From positions 1-7,055 of the forward strand of contig JAJYGU010000190.1 in assembly GCA_021784975.1 (NCBI GenBank): a stretch of 7,055 nt of DNA, read 5' to 3'. Below are positions 1-5,155 of this stretch, piece by piece. The position numbers and the translations under genes are program-made. Origin of the DNA: Planctomycetota bacterium (GTDB lineage: Bacteria > Planctomycetota > Planctomycetia > Pirellulales > Thermoguttaceae). How positions within the stretch are numbered: the first letter of the stretch is position 1; every line of letters begins with the position of its first letter. Below the pieces are notes generated by a model. The model saw only the letters and a list, made by a program, of their open reading frames with translations, was not told the origin of the DNA and did not search any database.

Positions 1-1511
1 TGGTGGCCGCCCAAAGTCCTACTACTTCACAGCAAGAGGAGTTCCAAGCGATGGATACGTCTGTTACCGCTCCCGAGTCCCCGATCGTCCCGGCAGTGGC
101 CAATCCTCCAGTCGAAGTCGCGTCTGCAACCCCGCCGACCCCGACGCCGGAGCCCGCGGCACCGTCGCCCGGCCTGACCGCGGCCGAAATCCGGGCGACT
201 GCAGCGGCGGAAAGCATCCGAATCGCGGCGATCCGCCGTGTCTTCTCGGGCCGCTTCGCAGATGTCGAAGCGCAGGCCATTAGCGACGGGTGGGACGAAG
301 GACGTGCGAAGAGCGAGTTCCAGTTGGCCAGCCTGCGGGATGGCCGCCCAAAAGCCCCGGCAATGCAGGTTCGCGACAACAGTAATACTGTCTCCGGCCA
401 GCTGCTGGAGGCCGCTTGCCTCATGACGGCCAAGTTGGAAGGCATTGAGAAGCATTTCGAGGAGCCTACGCTTGAAGCGGCCCAGCGGCGATTCCGCGGC
501 GGAATTGGCCTCCAGGAACTCCTGCTGGAGGCGGCCTGGGCCAACGGCTATACCGGCCGCAACTTCCGTGATAGCCGTGGCGTGCTGCGTTTTGCGTTCA
601 AGCCCGAGTTGGAGGCCGGGTTCTCCACGGTCGACATCGGCGGGATTCTCTCCAACGTGGCCAATAAGTTCCTCCTGGAAGGCTTCTTCTCGGTGGAACG
701 GACGTGGCGGAACATCTGCGCCGTGCGGAACGTCTCGGACTTCAAGACGGTCACCAGCTACCGCTTGATCGGCAAGGATCAGTACGAGCAGGTTGCACCA
801 GGCGGAGAGCTCAAGCACGGCGCGCTGGGCAACGAAACCTATACCAACAAGGCCGACACGTACGGTCTCATGCTGTCGGTCGATCGACGGGACATTATCA
901 ACGATGATCTGGGCGCCATCACCACCGTGCCGCGGAAGCTGGGTCGCGGGTCGGGACTCAAGATCAACGATGTCTTCTGGGCCGGCTTCCTCGATAACGC
1001 CGCATTTTTCACCACTGCAGGAAAGAACTATCTCACCGGCACGGATACCGTGCTGGGGATCGACGGCCTGACGAAGGCGGAAGCGGCCTTCATGGACCTC
1101 TGCGACAGCGACGGCAAGCCCATCGGCATCATGCCGGCCATTTGCCTGGTGCCGACCGCATTGAGCGCCATGGGCACGCAGTTGTGGCGGTCGCTGGAGA
1201 TCCGCGACACGACGGCCAGCACGAAGTACCCAATCGCCAACCCGCACCAGGGCAAGTTCCGCGTCGAGGTCAGCCGCTACCTGGGCAACACCCATTACAC
1301 GGGCAACTCCAGCAAGGCATGGTACCTCCTCTCGGAGCCGAACGACCTGCCGGTCATCGAGGTGGCATTCCTCAATGGCCAGGAAGCCCCCACGATCGAA
1401 ACGGCCGAGGCCGACTTCAGCGTGCTGGGTGTGCAGATGCGGGGCTATCACGATTTCGGTGTCGCCCTGCAGGATCCCCGCGGTGGCGTGAAGAGCAAGG
1501 GCGAGGCGTGA
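1..1511 (+). CDS. Major capsid protein, Mu gpT-like, probably the C-terminal part of a prohead protease/capsid fusion (5' partial)
   Basis: This protein forms the icosahedral head shell. The frame is open from the left edge to TGA at 1509-1511, giving about 502 visible residues. The order is a Pro/Ala/Thr-rich linker (about residues 20-56), an Ala/Arg/Glu-rich helical stretch (about 58-115) like a scaffold or delta region, a connecting segment (about 120-205), and the capsid core from about 207, starting FSTVDIGGILSNVANKFLLE. Residues 287-304, with TYGLMLSVDRRDIINDDLGA around them, are the clearest match to Mu gpT-like major head subunits as I remember them. A GTG at position 3 could be read as a start but has no ribosome binding site, and the linker composition suggests a domain joined to something upstream, commonly a protease in this family. 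An internal ATG at 51 with a good Shine-Dalgarno is the alternative start (486 residues). The capsid identity is firm. The fused protease is inferred because it lies outside the window. Confidence 0.88.
   Translation, partial: VAAQSPTTSQQEEFQAMDTSVTAPESPIVPAVANPPVEVASATPPTPTPEPAAPSPGLTAAEIRATAAAESIRIAAIRRVFSGRFADVEAQAISDGWDEGRAKSEFQLASLRDGRPKAPAMQVRDNSNTVSGQLLEAACLMTAKLEGIEKHFEEPTLEAAQRRFRGGIGLQELLLEAAWANGYTGRNFRDSRGVLRFAFKPELEAGFSTVDIGGILSNVANKFLLEGFFSVERTWRNICAVRNVSDFKTVTSYRLIGKDQYEQVAPGGELKHGALGNETYTNKADTYGLMLSVDRRDIINDDLGAITTVPRKLGRGSGLKINDVFWAGFLDNAAFFTTAGKNYLTGTDTVLGIDGLTKAEAAFMDLCDSDGKPIGIMPAICLVPTALSAMGTQLWRSLEIRDTTASTKYPIANPHQGKFRVEVSRYLGNTHYTGNSSKAWYLLSEPNDLPVIEVAFLNGQEAPTIETAEADFSVLGVQMRGYHDFGVALQDPRGGVKSKGEA
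35..41 (+). promoter_or_regulatory. Internal Shine-Dalgarno before the ATG at 51 in the capsid frame
   Basis: AGAGGAG lies 9 nt before an in-frame ATG at 51-53. It is at least as strong as the ribosome binding sites of the other genes here. It could start a separate capsid/scaffold polypeptide inside a longer protease-capsid fusion, or it could be the only real start of this gene. Chance occurrence in Glu/Gln codons (the QQEEF segment) is possible. Confidence 0.45.
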
Positions 1512-1517
1512 GAGTGA

Positions 1518-1545
1518 GGGATTAGCGATCGCGGATTAGGGATCA
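1518..1545 (+). repeat. Degenerate 7-nt tandem repeat, spacer after the capsid gene
   Basis: Units near GGGATTA are seen: GGGATTA at 1518, then 6- and 8-nt variants, then GGGATCA at 1539-1545. The 12-mer GGATTAG(C/G)GATC occurs at 1519-1530 and 1533-1544. The rest of the 1512-1596 gap holds the ribosome binding site of the decoration gene and nothing else I can identify. Confidence 0.6.
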
Positions 1546-1583
1546 GACGCAAACATGTCGCCAGCGATGGCGGCCTTTCCTAC

Positions 1584-1587
1584 GGAG
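1584..1587 (+). promoter_or_regulatory. Ribosome binding site deciding the decoration protein start
   Basis: GGAG lies 9 nt before ATG 1597. The competing in-frame ATG at 1555 has no purine-rich site at a suitable distance. Confidence 0.6.
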
Positions 1588-1596
1588 ATCTTTTGC

Positions 1597-1953
1597 ATGG
1601 CAACGGCAATCTACGTTCATGATGATGAAGCGGTCGATTACACGCCGAGTACCGCAGTGGCGGCTGGGGATGTCGTGGTCCAGGGCGACCTGATCGGCGT
1701 GGCCAAACAGCCAATCGCGGCCAACGCCCTGGGGGCCTTGGCTGTGGAAGGCGTTTTTGATTTTCCCAAGGCGTCGGGCGCCGGTACGGGCCTGGCCGCG
1801 GGCACGAAGGTCTACTGGAACGCGACTGGCCATGTGGTCACGGCTTCAGCCAATGACGGAGCAACGCCCCCAGTTGCCTTCGTGCTCCTGGGCAAGGTCG
1901 CGCGTGCAGCGGCGGACGCCGACACAATCGTCCGCGTACGGCTCATGCAATAG
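1597..1953 (+). CDS. DUF2190-type capsid decoration protein
   Basis: This is a small protein (118 residues) that, by family and by its place directly after the capsid gene, probably binds the outside of the head and stabilises it. The sequence is Gly/Ala/Val-rich and beta-rich. It has an N-terminal stretch with HDDEAVDYTPSTAVAAGDVV (about residues 8-27), a central EGVFDFPKASGAG (51-63), KVYWNATG (71-78), and a C-terminal LLGKV followed by ADADTIVRVRL. These are the landmarks I associate with DUF2190 proteins of tailed phages. I chose ATG 1597 over the in-frame ATG at 1555 because GGAG sits at 1584-1587, 9 nt upstream, and because the extra 14 residues from 1555 do not resemble the family N-terminus. 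The gene is separated from the capsid gene by an 85-nt spacer with low-complexity repeats. The family call is confident, and the decoration role is family knowledge. Confidence 0.85.
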   Translation: MATAIYVHDDEAVDYTPSTAVAAGDVVVQGDLIGVAKQPIAANALGALAVEGVFDFPKASGAGTGLAAGTKVYWNATGHVVTASANDGATPPVAFVLLGKVARAAADADTIVRVRLMQ

Positions 1954-1954
1954 A

Positions 1955-1982
1955 GCGGAAGGCCGAAAGCGGAAAGCGGATG
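1955..1982 (+). repeat. Degenerate 7-nt tandem repeat, spacer after the decoration gene
   Basis: Four back-to-back units occur: GCGGAAG, GCCGAAA, GCGGAAA and GCGGATG. They fill most of the 37-nt gap and lead straight into the purine-rich ribosome binding site of the next gene. Confidence 0.7.
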
Positions 1983-1990
1983 GAAGAGCA

Positions 1991-2371
1991 ATGACCGACC
2001 TGTTGGAAAAAGCCTCGAACTGGTTGCAGGCACAGCGGACGCAGTTCGCCTCGCGCACAGTGACCTACGCGCGGGGCGAGCAGTGTGTCGATTTGCCGGC
2101 CACCATCGGCAAGACCACGTTCGATGTGGACGACGGGTACGGAGTGCTGGTCCGCTACGAGTCGCGAGATTTTCTGGTCGTGGCCGCCGACTTGCTCCTC
2201 GCCGGCCAGGCAACACTGCCTCAGCGCGGGGACCGTGTTGTTGAGCAGCAAGACGGCGCCACCTACACCTACGAGGTCGTCGCCCCTGGCAAGGAGCCGT
2301 GCTGGCGCTACAGCGATCCTTACCGCAATACGCTGCGGATCCACACCAAGGAAATTGGGAGCAGTTCATGA
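1991..2371 (+). CDS. Head-tail joining (head completion/stopper-like) protein
   Basis: This is a 126-residue protein placed where tailed phages carry head-completion or stopper proteins. The N-terminus is an amphipathic helix (about residues 2-20, LLEKASNWLQAQR). A beta-rich body follows: VTYARGEQCVDLPATIG (about 24-40), a YESRDFLVVAADLLL segment (about 56-70), PQRGDRVVE (about 77-85), and a conserved-looking end around YEVVAPGKEPCWRYSDPYR. A pattern of 'P.RGDR ... YEV.AP..EP.WR..D..R..LRIHTK' recurs, as I recall, in small planctomycete prophage proteins of this position. The exact role (adaptor, stopper or joining) cannot be settled from sequence alone. ATG 1991 follows a GGAAGAG purine stretch. 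The frame continues upstream to 1757 but only as a shadow of the decoration gene. The stop overlaps the next start (ATGA at 2368-2371), so translation of the next gene is probably coupled. Confidence 0.65.
   Translation: MTDLLEKASNWLQAQRTQFASRTVTYARGEQCVDLPATIGKTTFDVDDGYGVLVRYESRDFLVVAADLLLAGQATLPQRGDRVVEQQDGATYTYEVVAPGKEPCWRYSDPYRNTLRIHTKEIGSSS
2357..2361 (+). promoter_or_regulatory. Ribosome binding site for the gene starting at 2368
   Basis: GGGAG lies 6 nt before ATG 2368, inside the end of the preceding gene. It supports 2368 over the longer in-frame opening at 2299, which would overlap the upstream gene by 73 nt. Confidence 0.6.
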
Positions 2372-2814
2372 CTGCGCAGGCCGTGGCGATTGCCGATGCG
2401 ATGGTTGCCGTGCTCAACGGCGCGACGCTGAGTCAGCCGCTTACGGCCAAGCGCTACTACCTGCCGGAGTTCGAGCTGAAGGAGATGGACACCTTGCACG
2501 TGTCCGTCGTGCCGGCCGAGTTGGACGAAGAGATCGCCGACCGCAGCCGGGATCGCAGCGAGTACAAGATCCACGTGGCCGTCCAGAAACGGGTCGCCAA
2601 ACAGGGATCGCCAGGGATTGATTCCGATGCGATCGACGAACTGATGGCATTGGTGCAGGAGATCGATGACCTGTTACGCCATAAGCCGCTTGCGGGCTAC
2701 GAGCAGGCCCATTGGATGAAGACCGAGAACAAGCCGATTTACGACCCCAAGCAACTCAAGGAAAACGGGCTCTTCGTGAGCCTGCTAGCGTTTACATTTC
2801 ATGTGGTGCGCTAA
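2368..2814 (+). CDS. Tail terminator/tail-completion-like protein
   Basis: This is a 148-residue acidic protein of mixed alpha/beta character. Visible parts are an N-terminal helix (AVAIADAMVAVLN, about residues 5-17), a TAKRYYLPEFELKEMDTLHV strand region (26-45), VSVVPAELDEEIADR (46-60), a YKIHVAVQKRV strand (66-76), a helix DAIDELMALVQEIDDLL (87-103), and a C-terminal FVSLLAFTFHVVR strand. The layout (strand, VVP turn, 'Y.I.V.V', long helix, final 'L.FTF' strand) and the place between the joining protein and the tail tube fit the tail terminator fold group that caps the finished tube. That is an inference from order and pattern, not a recognised signature. The start overlaps the preceding stop (ATGA), and the stop overlaps the next start (TAATG at 2812-2816), which makes a tightly coupled three-gene block. 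Confidence 0.6.
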   Translation: MTAQAVAIADAMVAVLNGATLSQPLTAKRYYLPEFELKEMDTLHVSVVPAELDEEIADRSRDRSEYKIHVAVQKRVAKQGSPGIDSDAIDELMALVQEIDDLLRHKPLAGYEQAHWMKTENKPIYDPKQLKENGLFVSLLAFTFHVVR

Positions 2815-3428
2815 TGGCAGACGGTGTGGCTAGAATCAAGACCGTGTTTTTCGACCGCCGGGCGGTGATCGATCGCATTGGCCGGGCGAACGCCGCCGTG
2901 CTGTCAAAGGCAGGCGCATTCATCCGCCGCTCGGCCAAGGGGAAGATCCGCTACGCCCGAAGCGCATCACGACCTGGCAGCCCACCGCACGGCCATCGCG
3001 GCCGCTACGGACAGTCGCCGCTCAGGGAATTGATCTACTTCGCCTACGACGATCGCACGAACTCGGTCGTCGTTGGGCCGACGCCGTTTCACGGGATGGC
3101 CATCGTGCCGCGGACGTTGGAGTTGGGCGGCACGACGGCCAGCCGCAAGAACCCGCTCCGGCGGATTCGTAAGGTGGGCGACGGCGGTGAGATCCGCATC
3201 GACGGCCCGACTGCCGGTACCACCAAGAAGAACCGCTTCGGGCGTTTGGTGACCTACACCACGTTGCGAACGCATACCCAAGCCGACCGTGCCAATCAGT
3301 TGCAAGAGGAACTGTATGGGCCGCTACTGATCGGGCCGGTGTCGATCGCCGCGCGGCCCTACATGGGACCGTCGCTTGCGGAAAACCTGCCCTTGCTACC
3401 GCAGCTATGGGCCAATTCTGTTATTTGA
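2814..3428 (+). CDS. HK97 gp10-like neck/tail-completion protein
   Basis: This is a 204-residue strongly basic protein. An N-terminal helix (about residues 12-45) contains AVIDRIGRANAAVLSKAGAF followed by IRRSAKGKIRY. A Ser/Pro/Arg turn region (about 50-66, SRPGSPPHGHRGRYG) follows, then LRELIYFAYDDRTNSVVVGP (70-89), a mixed central region, and a C-terminal IAARPYMGPSLAENLPLL (about 178-195). The helix, the 'PG.PPH' loop, the 'I.FAYD...SVVVGPT' strands and the 'ARPYM.P.L..N' ending are typical of HK97 gp10-like head-tail connector/tail-completion proteins in planctomycete-type prophages, from memory. The basic charge would suit contact with DNA or an acidic tail protein, which is inference. 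No good ribosome binding site precedes ATG 2814, and the TAATG overlap suggests coupled re-initiation. The frame is open upstream to 2712 only within the preceding gene. Confidence 0.68.
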   Translation: MADGVARIKTVFFDRRAVIDRIGRANAAVLSKAGAFIRRSAKGKIRYARSASRPGSPPHGHRGRYGQSPLRELIYFAYDDRTNSVVVGPTPFHGMAIVPRTLELGGTTASRKNPLRRIRKVGDGGEIRIDGPTAGTTKKNRFGRLVTYTTLRTHTQADRANQLQEELYGPLLIGPVSIAARPYMGPSLAENLPLLPQLWANSVI

Positions 3429-3440
3429 CGAGCCACTGCA

Positions 3441-3446
3441 AAGGAG
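3441..3446 (+). promoter_or_regulatory. Strong ribosome binding site of the tail tube gene
   Basis: AAGGAG is the closest match to the ideal Shine-Dalgarno in the window, 7 nt before ATG 3454. It favours that ATG over the GTG at 3451. A strong site suits a protein needed in many copies. Confidence 0.7.
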
Positions 3447-3453
3447 AGTCGTG

Positions 3454-3864
3454 ATGCCCATCAATATGTCACTCGACGCCAAGCTCTACCGCGGAACGGC
3501 CGGGTCGACGGCCACGACCGAGGTGAACACGTGCAAGGACGTGTCGTTGAAGGTCAAGAAGGGCGAGGCGAAGATCAGCAGCCGCGCTTCGCGCTGGGCA
3601 CTGGTGAAAGGTGCGCTCAAGGAGGCAGAGTTCGACGTGGAGTTCAACTCGGACGCCAACGACGTCCACCTGCAGGCGATTATCAGCGCCTTCGTGAGCG
3701 ATACGCCGCTGGCTTTCAAGATCGCCGACAAGGCCAATGGCCAGGGCATGGACGCCGACTTCGAGATCATGGAGATGGACGACGAGCAGAAGCTGGAAGA
3801 GGGGGTGACGATCAAGTTCACCATCAAGCCGACCTTCGTGAACCGTTACCCTACGTGGAACTAA
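3454..3864 (+). CDS. Major tail tube protein
   Basis: This is a 136-residue protein with the features of a phage tail tube subunit, which stacks in rings to make the tail's central channel. It starts LDAKLYRG (7-14), then VNTCKDVSLKVKKGEAKISS (24-43), a RWALVKGALKEAEFDVEFN segment (47-65), an HLQAIISAFVSDTPLAFKI stretch (72-90), GQGMDADFEIM (96-106), and the final EGVTIKFTIKPTFVNRYPTW (116-135). The alternating beta pattern, the 'G.G.DADF.I' strand and the 'VTIKFTIKPT' last strand match the planctomycete phage tail tube family I remember. Its place before the chaperone pair and the tape measure gene supports this. It has the strongest ribosome binding site in the window. A small decoration or minor tail protein is the only reasonable alternative. 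Confidence 0.78.
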   Translation: MPINMSLDAKLYRGTAGSTATTEVNTCKDVSLKVKKGEAKISSRASRWALVKGALKEAEFDVEFNSDANDVHLQAIISAFVSDTPLAFKIADKANGQGMDADFEIMEMDDEQKLEEGVTIKFTIKPTFVNRYPTWN

Positions 3865-3868
3865 GCGA

Positions 3869-3896
3869 GGGATCAGGGATTGGAGATTAGAGAGGA
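3869..3896 (+). repeat. Degenerate 7-nt tandem repeat, spacer after the tail tube gene
   Basis: Four units occur: GGGATCA (3869), GGGATTG (3876), GAGATTA (3883) and GAGAGGA (3890). The first units match the family in the 1518-1545 spacer, and the last contributes to the AGAGGAG ribosome binding site. Confidence 0.65.
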
Positions 3897-3897
3897 G
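3891..3897 (+). promoter_or_regulatory. Ribosome binding site for the gene at 3906
   Basis: AGAGGAG lies 8 nt before ATG 3906. It forms the end of a run of 7-nt purine-rich repeats, so the repeat tract itself supplies the Shine-Dalgarno. Confidence 0.6.
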
Positions 3898-3905
3898 AAC
3901 GCGTC

Positions 3906-4511
3906 ATGTCACTGACAGGGACTTATGCCTTGGTGGTCTCGGCCTCGGGGATTTCGATACAAACCAGCATGACCCGCACGGCCAGCGAGGGGATCGAGCC
4001 GGTGGATACCGACCTGCCGACCGGAAAAGCCGGCACACTGAGTGCGCGGACTGACAACGACACGGGCGTGGCAACGCTGGCCACCGGCCACGGCCTGCAA
4101 ACGGGCGACAAGGTCGACGTGTTTTGGGATGGCGGCATCCGCTACGGCATGTCGGCCACCGTCAACGGCAACGATGTGACGATCGATCAAGGCGCCGGCG
4201 ACGATCTGCCGGCCCAAGACACGGCCGTGGTCGTCACTAAGCCGATCAGTTTGGACGTGACCTTCGACGGCGACAACCTGGTGCTGATTGCGGCCTCGAC
4301 CAGTCAGCGGTCGCACCTCACGTTTGTCGATGCCGGTGGGCTAACGCTTGCGGCCGTGGAGATCGGCACCCAGGAGGCATGGGTCTGGATTAGCGGTGTC
4401 GGAGTGGCCAATCCGCTGGCCGGCAACCCGGTGGCCGTGATCAAAGCCAGCAACAGCAGTAGCGCAAACACGTCGAACCTGAAACTGACCGGACTGCAGT
4501 ACGCGGTGTGA
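3906..4511 (+). CDS. Conserved phage tail-region protein of unknown function, beta-rich
   Basis: This is a 201-residue acidic, Gly/Thr/Val-rich protein with no assigned function that I can support. There are three parts: a short N-terminal strand region (1-42), a compact middle unit (about 43-112) with TRTDNDTGVATLATGHGL, GDKVDVFWDGGIRYGM and VTIDQGAGDDLP, and a C-terminal beta unit (about 113-201) with VTFDGDNLVLIAAS, THEN-like turns, and EAWVWISGVGVANPLAGN. No signal peptide, membrane segment or coiled coil is visible. The middle unit looks like a small beta-barrel that recurs in planctomycete prophage proteins, as I recall. Its place directly after the tube gene and before the chaperone pair suggests a tail decoration, an added tube domain or a receptor/carbohydrate-binding role, but only by position. 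The start at ATG 3906 is supported by the AGAGGAG site. Confidence 0.6.
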   Translation: MSLTGTYALVVSASGISIQTSMTRTASEGIEPVDTDLPTGKAGTLSARTDNDTGVATLATGHGLQTGDKVDVFWDGGIRYGMSATVNGNDVTIDQGAGDDLPAQDTAVVVTKPISLDVTFDGDNLVLIAASTSQRSHLTFVDAGGLTLAAVEIGTQEAWVWISGVGVANPLAGNPVAVIKASNSSSANTSNLKLTGLQYAV

Positions 4512-4521
4512 AGGCAGTCGC

Positions 4522-4561
4522 GAGTGGCTGATGGCTCGAGACTGACAACTGAAAACCGATT
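4522..4561 (+). repeat. Degenerate 7-nt repeats, spacer before the chaperone gene
   Basis: GAGTGGC and TGATGGC (4522-4535) are followed by ACTGACA, ACTGAAA and ACCGATT (4541-4561). The unit sequence differs from the other spacers but the 7-nt period is the same. The remainder of the 4512-4576 gap shows no promoter or terminator that I can support. Confidence 0.55.
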
Positions 4562-4576
4562 ACAGAGAACTTTCCC

Positions 4577-5155
4577 ATGAAGACTTTTCGCGATACGGCC
4601 GGACGGGAGTGGGCCATTACGGTGGATATCGGTGCCATCAAACGGGTGATGAAGGCGTCGATCGAACATTTTGGGGACCCGCTCAAGGTGAATCTCTTGG
4701 CCTTGGTGGAACCGGACAGCGAGCTCTTGAAGAAGGTGATCGAGTATCCACCGCTGGTCTGCGACATCGCTTACGCCATCTGCAAGCCGCAGTGCGATGC
4801 CAAGAACATTGGCGACGAGGAGTTCGGCCAGGCCCTGGGCGGGGACGTCCTGGAAAAAGCACTGGATTGCATCCTCGAGGAGACGATCGATTTTTTCCCG
4901 CAGAGCCGCCGGGCGGTCCTCCAAAAAGTCCTCGAGAAGAGCCAGGCCTTTGCGGAGAAGGCCAAGACGCTCACGAGCGCCAGGCTGGCGGCCGGGGAGC
5001 TGGATGCAGCGATCGACATGGTGCTGGAGCAGGAACTGCAGAAGCTCCAAGGCCCGCCGCAACAAGAAGCGCCCCCGACGACTGGTACTGGTACTGCTTC
5101 GAGCTCGCCGGAATCGTCGGCGTCGACCCAGAACCCAGAACGCTCGCCGAGTTGA
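4577..5155 (+). CDS. Tail assembly chaperone, short form (gpG-like)
   Basis: This is a 192-residue mostly helical acidic protein. The N-terminus is a strand pair with FRDTAGREWAITVDIGAIKR (4-23). Helical segments follow, including LVCDIAYAICKPQCDAKNI (60-78), EEFGQALGGDVLEKALDCIL (81-100), the DFFPQSRRAVLQKVLEK segment (105-121), and a long helix (about 122-157). The last 25 residues are Ser/Thr/Pro-rich and low in complexity, because the same bases encode the T domain in another frame. In phage lambda-type tails the short form G and the frameshifted G-T coat the tape measure protein and bring in tube subunits. The position (after the tube, before the tape measure), the size and the overlapping -1 frame all match that arrangement. 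ATG 4577 has only a weak purine stretch upstream (CAGAGAA). A frame continuing antisense at 4304-5065 is a shadow. Confidence 0.75.
   Translation: MKTFRDTAGREWAITVDIGAIKRVMKASIEHFGDPLKVNLLALVEPDSELLKKVIEYPPLVCDIAYAICKPQCDAKNIGDEEFGQALGGDVLEKALDCILEETIDFFPQSRRAVLQKVLEKSQAFAEKAKTLTSARLAAGELDAAIDMVLEQELQKLQGPPQQEAPPTTGTGTASSSPESSASTQNPERSPS

Noticed and set aside
27..1451. A 474-residue antisense open frame across the capsid gene
   Set aside because: It mirrors the codon bias of a GC-rich gene. Its sequence is Arg/Gly/His-rich with no recognisable fold, and the + strand frame is clearly the real protein.
1555..1596. Upstream ATG that would extend the decoration protein by 14 residues
   Set aside because: It has no Shine-Dalgarno, and the extension does not look like the family's N-terminus. 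The ATG at 1597 has GGAG at a good distance.
4304..5065. A 253-residue antisense frame spanning two genes and the spacer
   Set aside because: It crosses the end of one real gene, a repeat-filled spacer and most of the chaperone gene. It has no ribosome binding site and no sensible composition.
5075..5120. A 7-bp complementarity (5075-5081 with 5114-5120) as a frameshift-stimulating hairpin
   Set aside because: Its left arm overlaps the slip site itself and the loop is about 32 nt, whereas stimulators normally begin several nt downstream.
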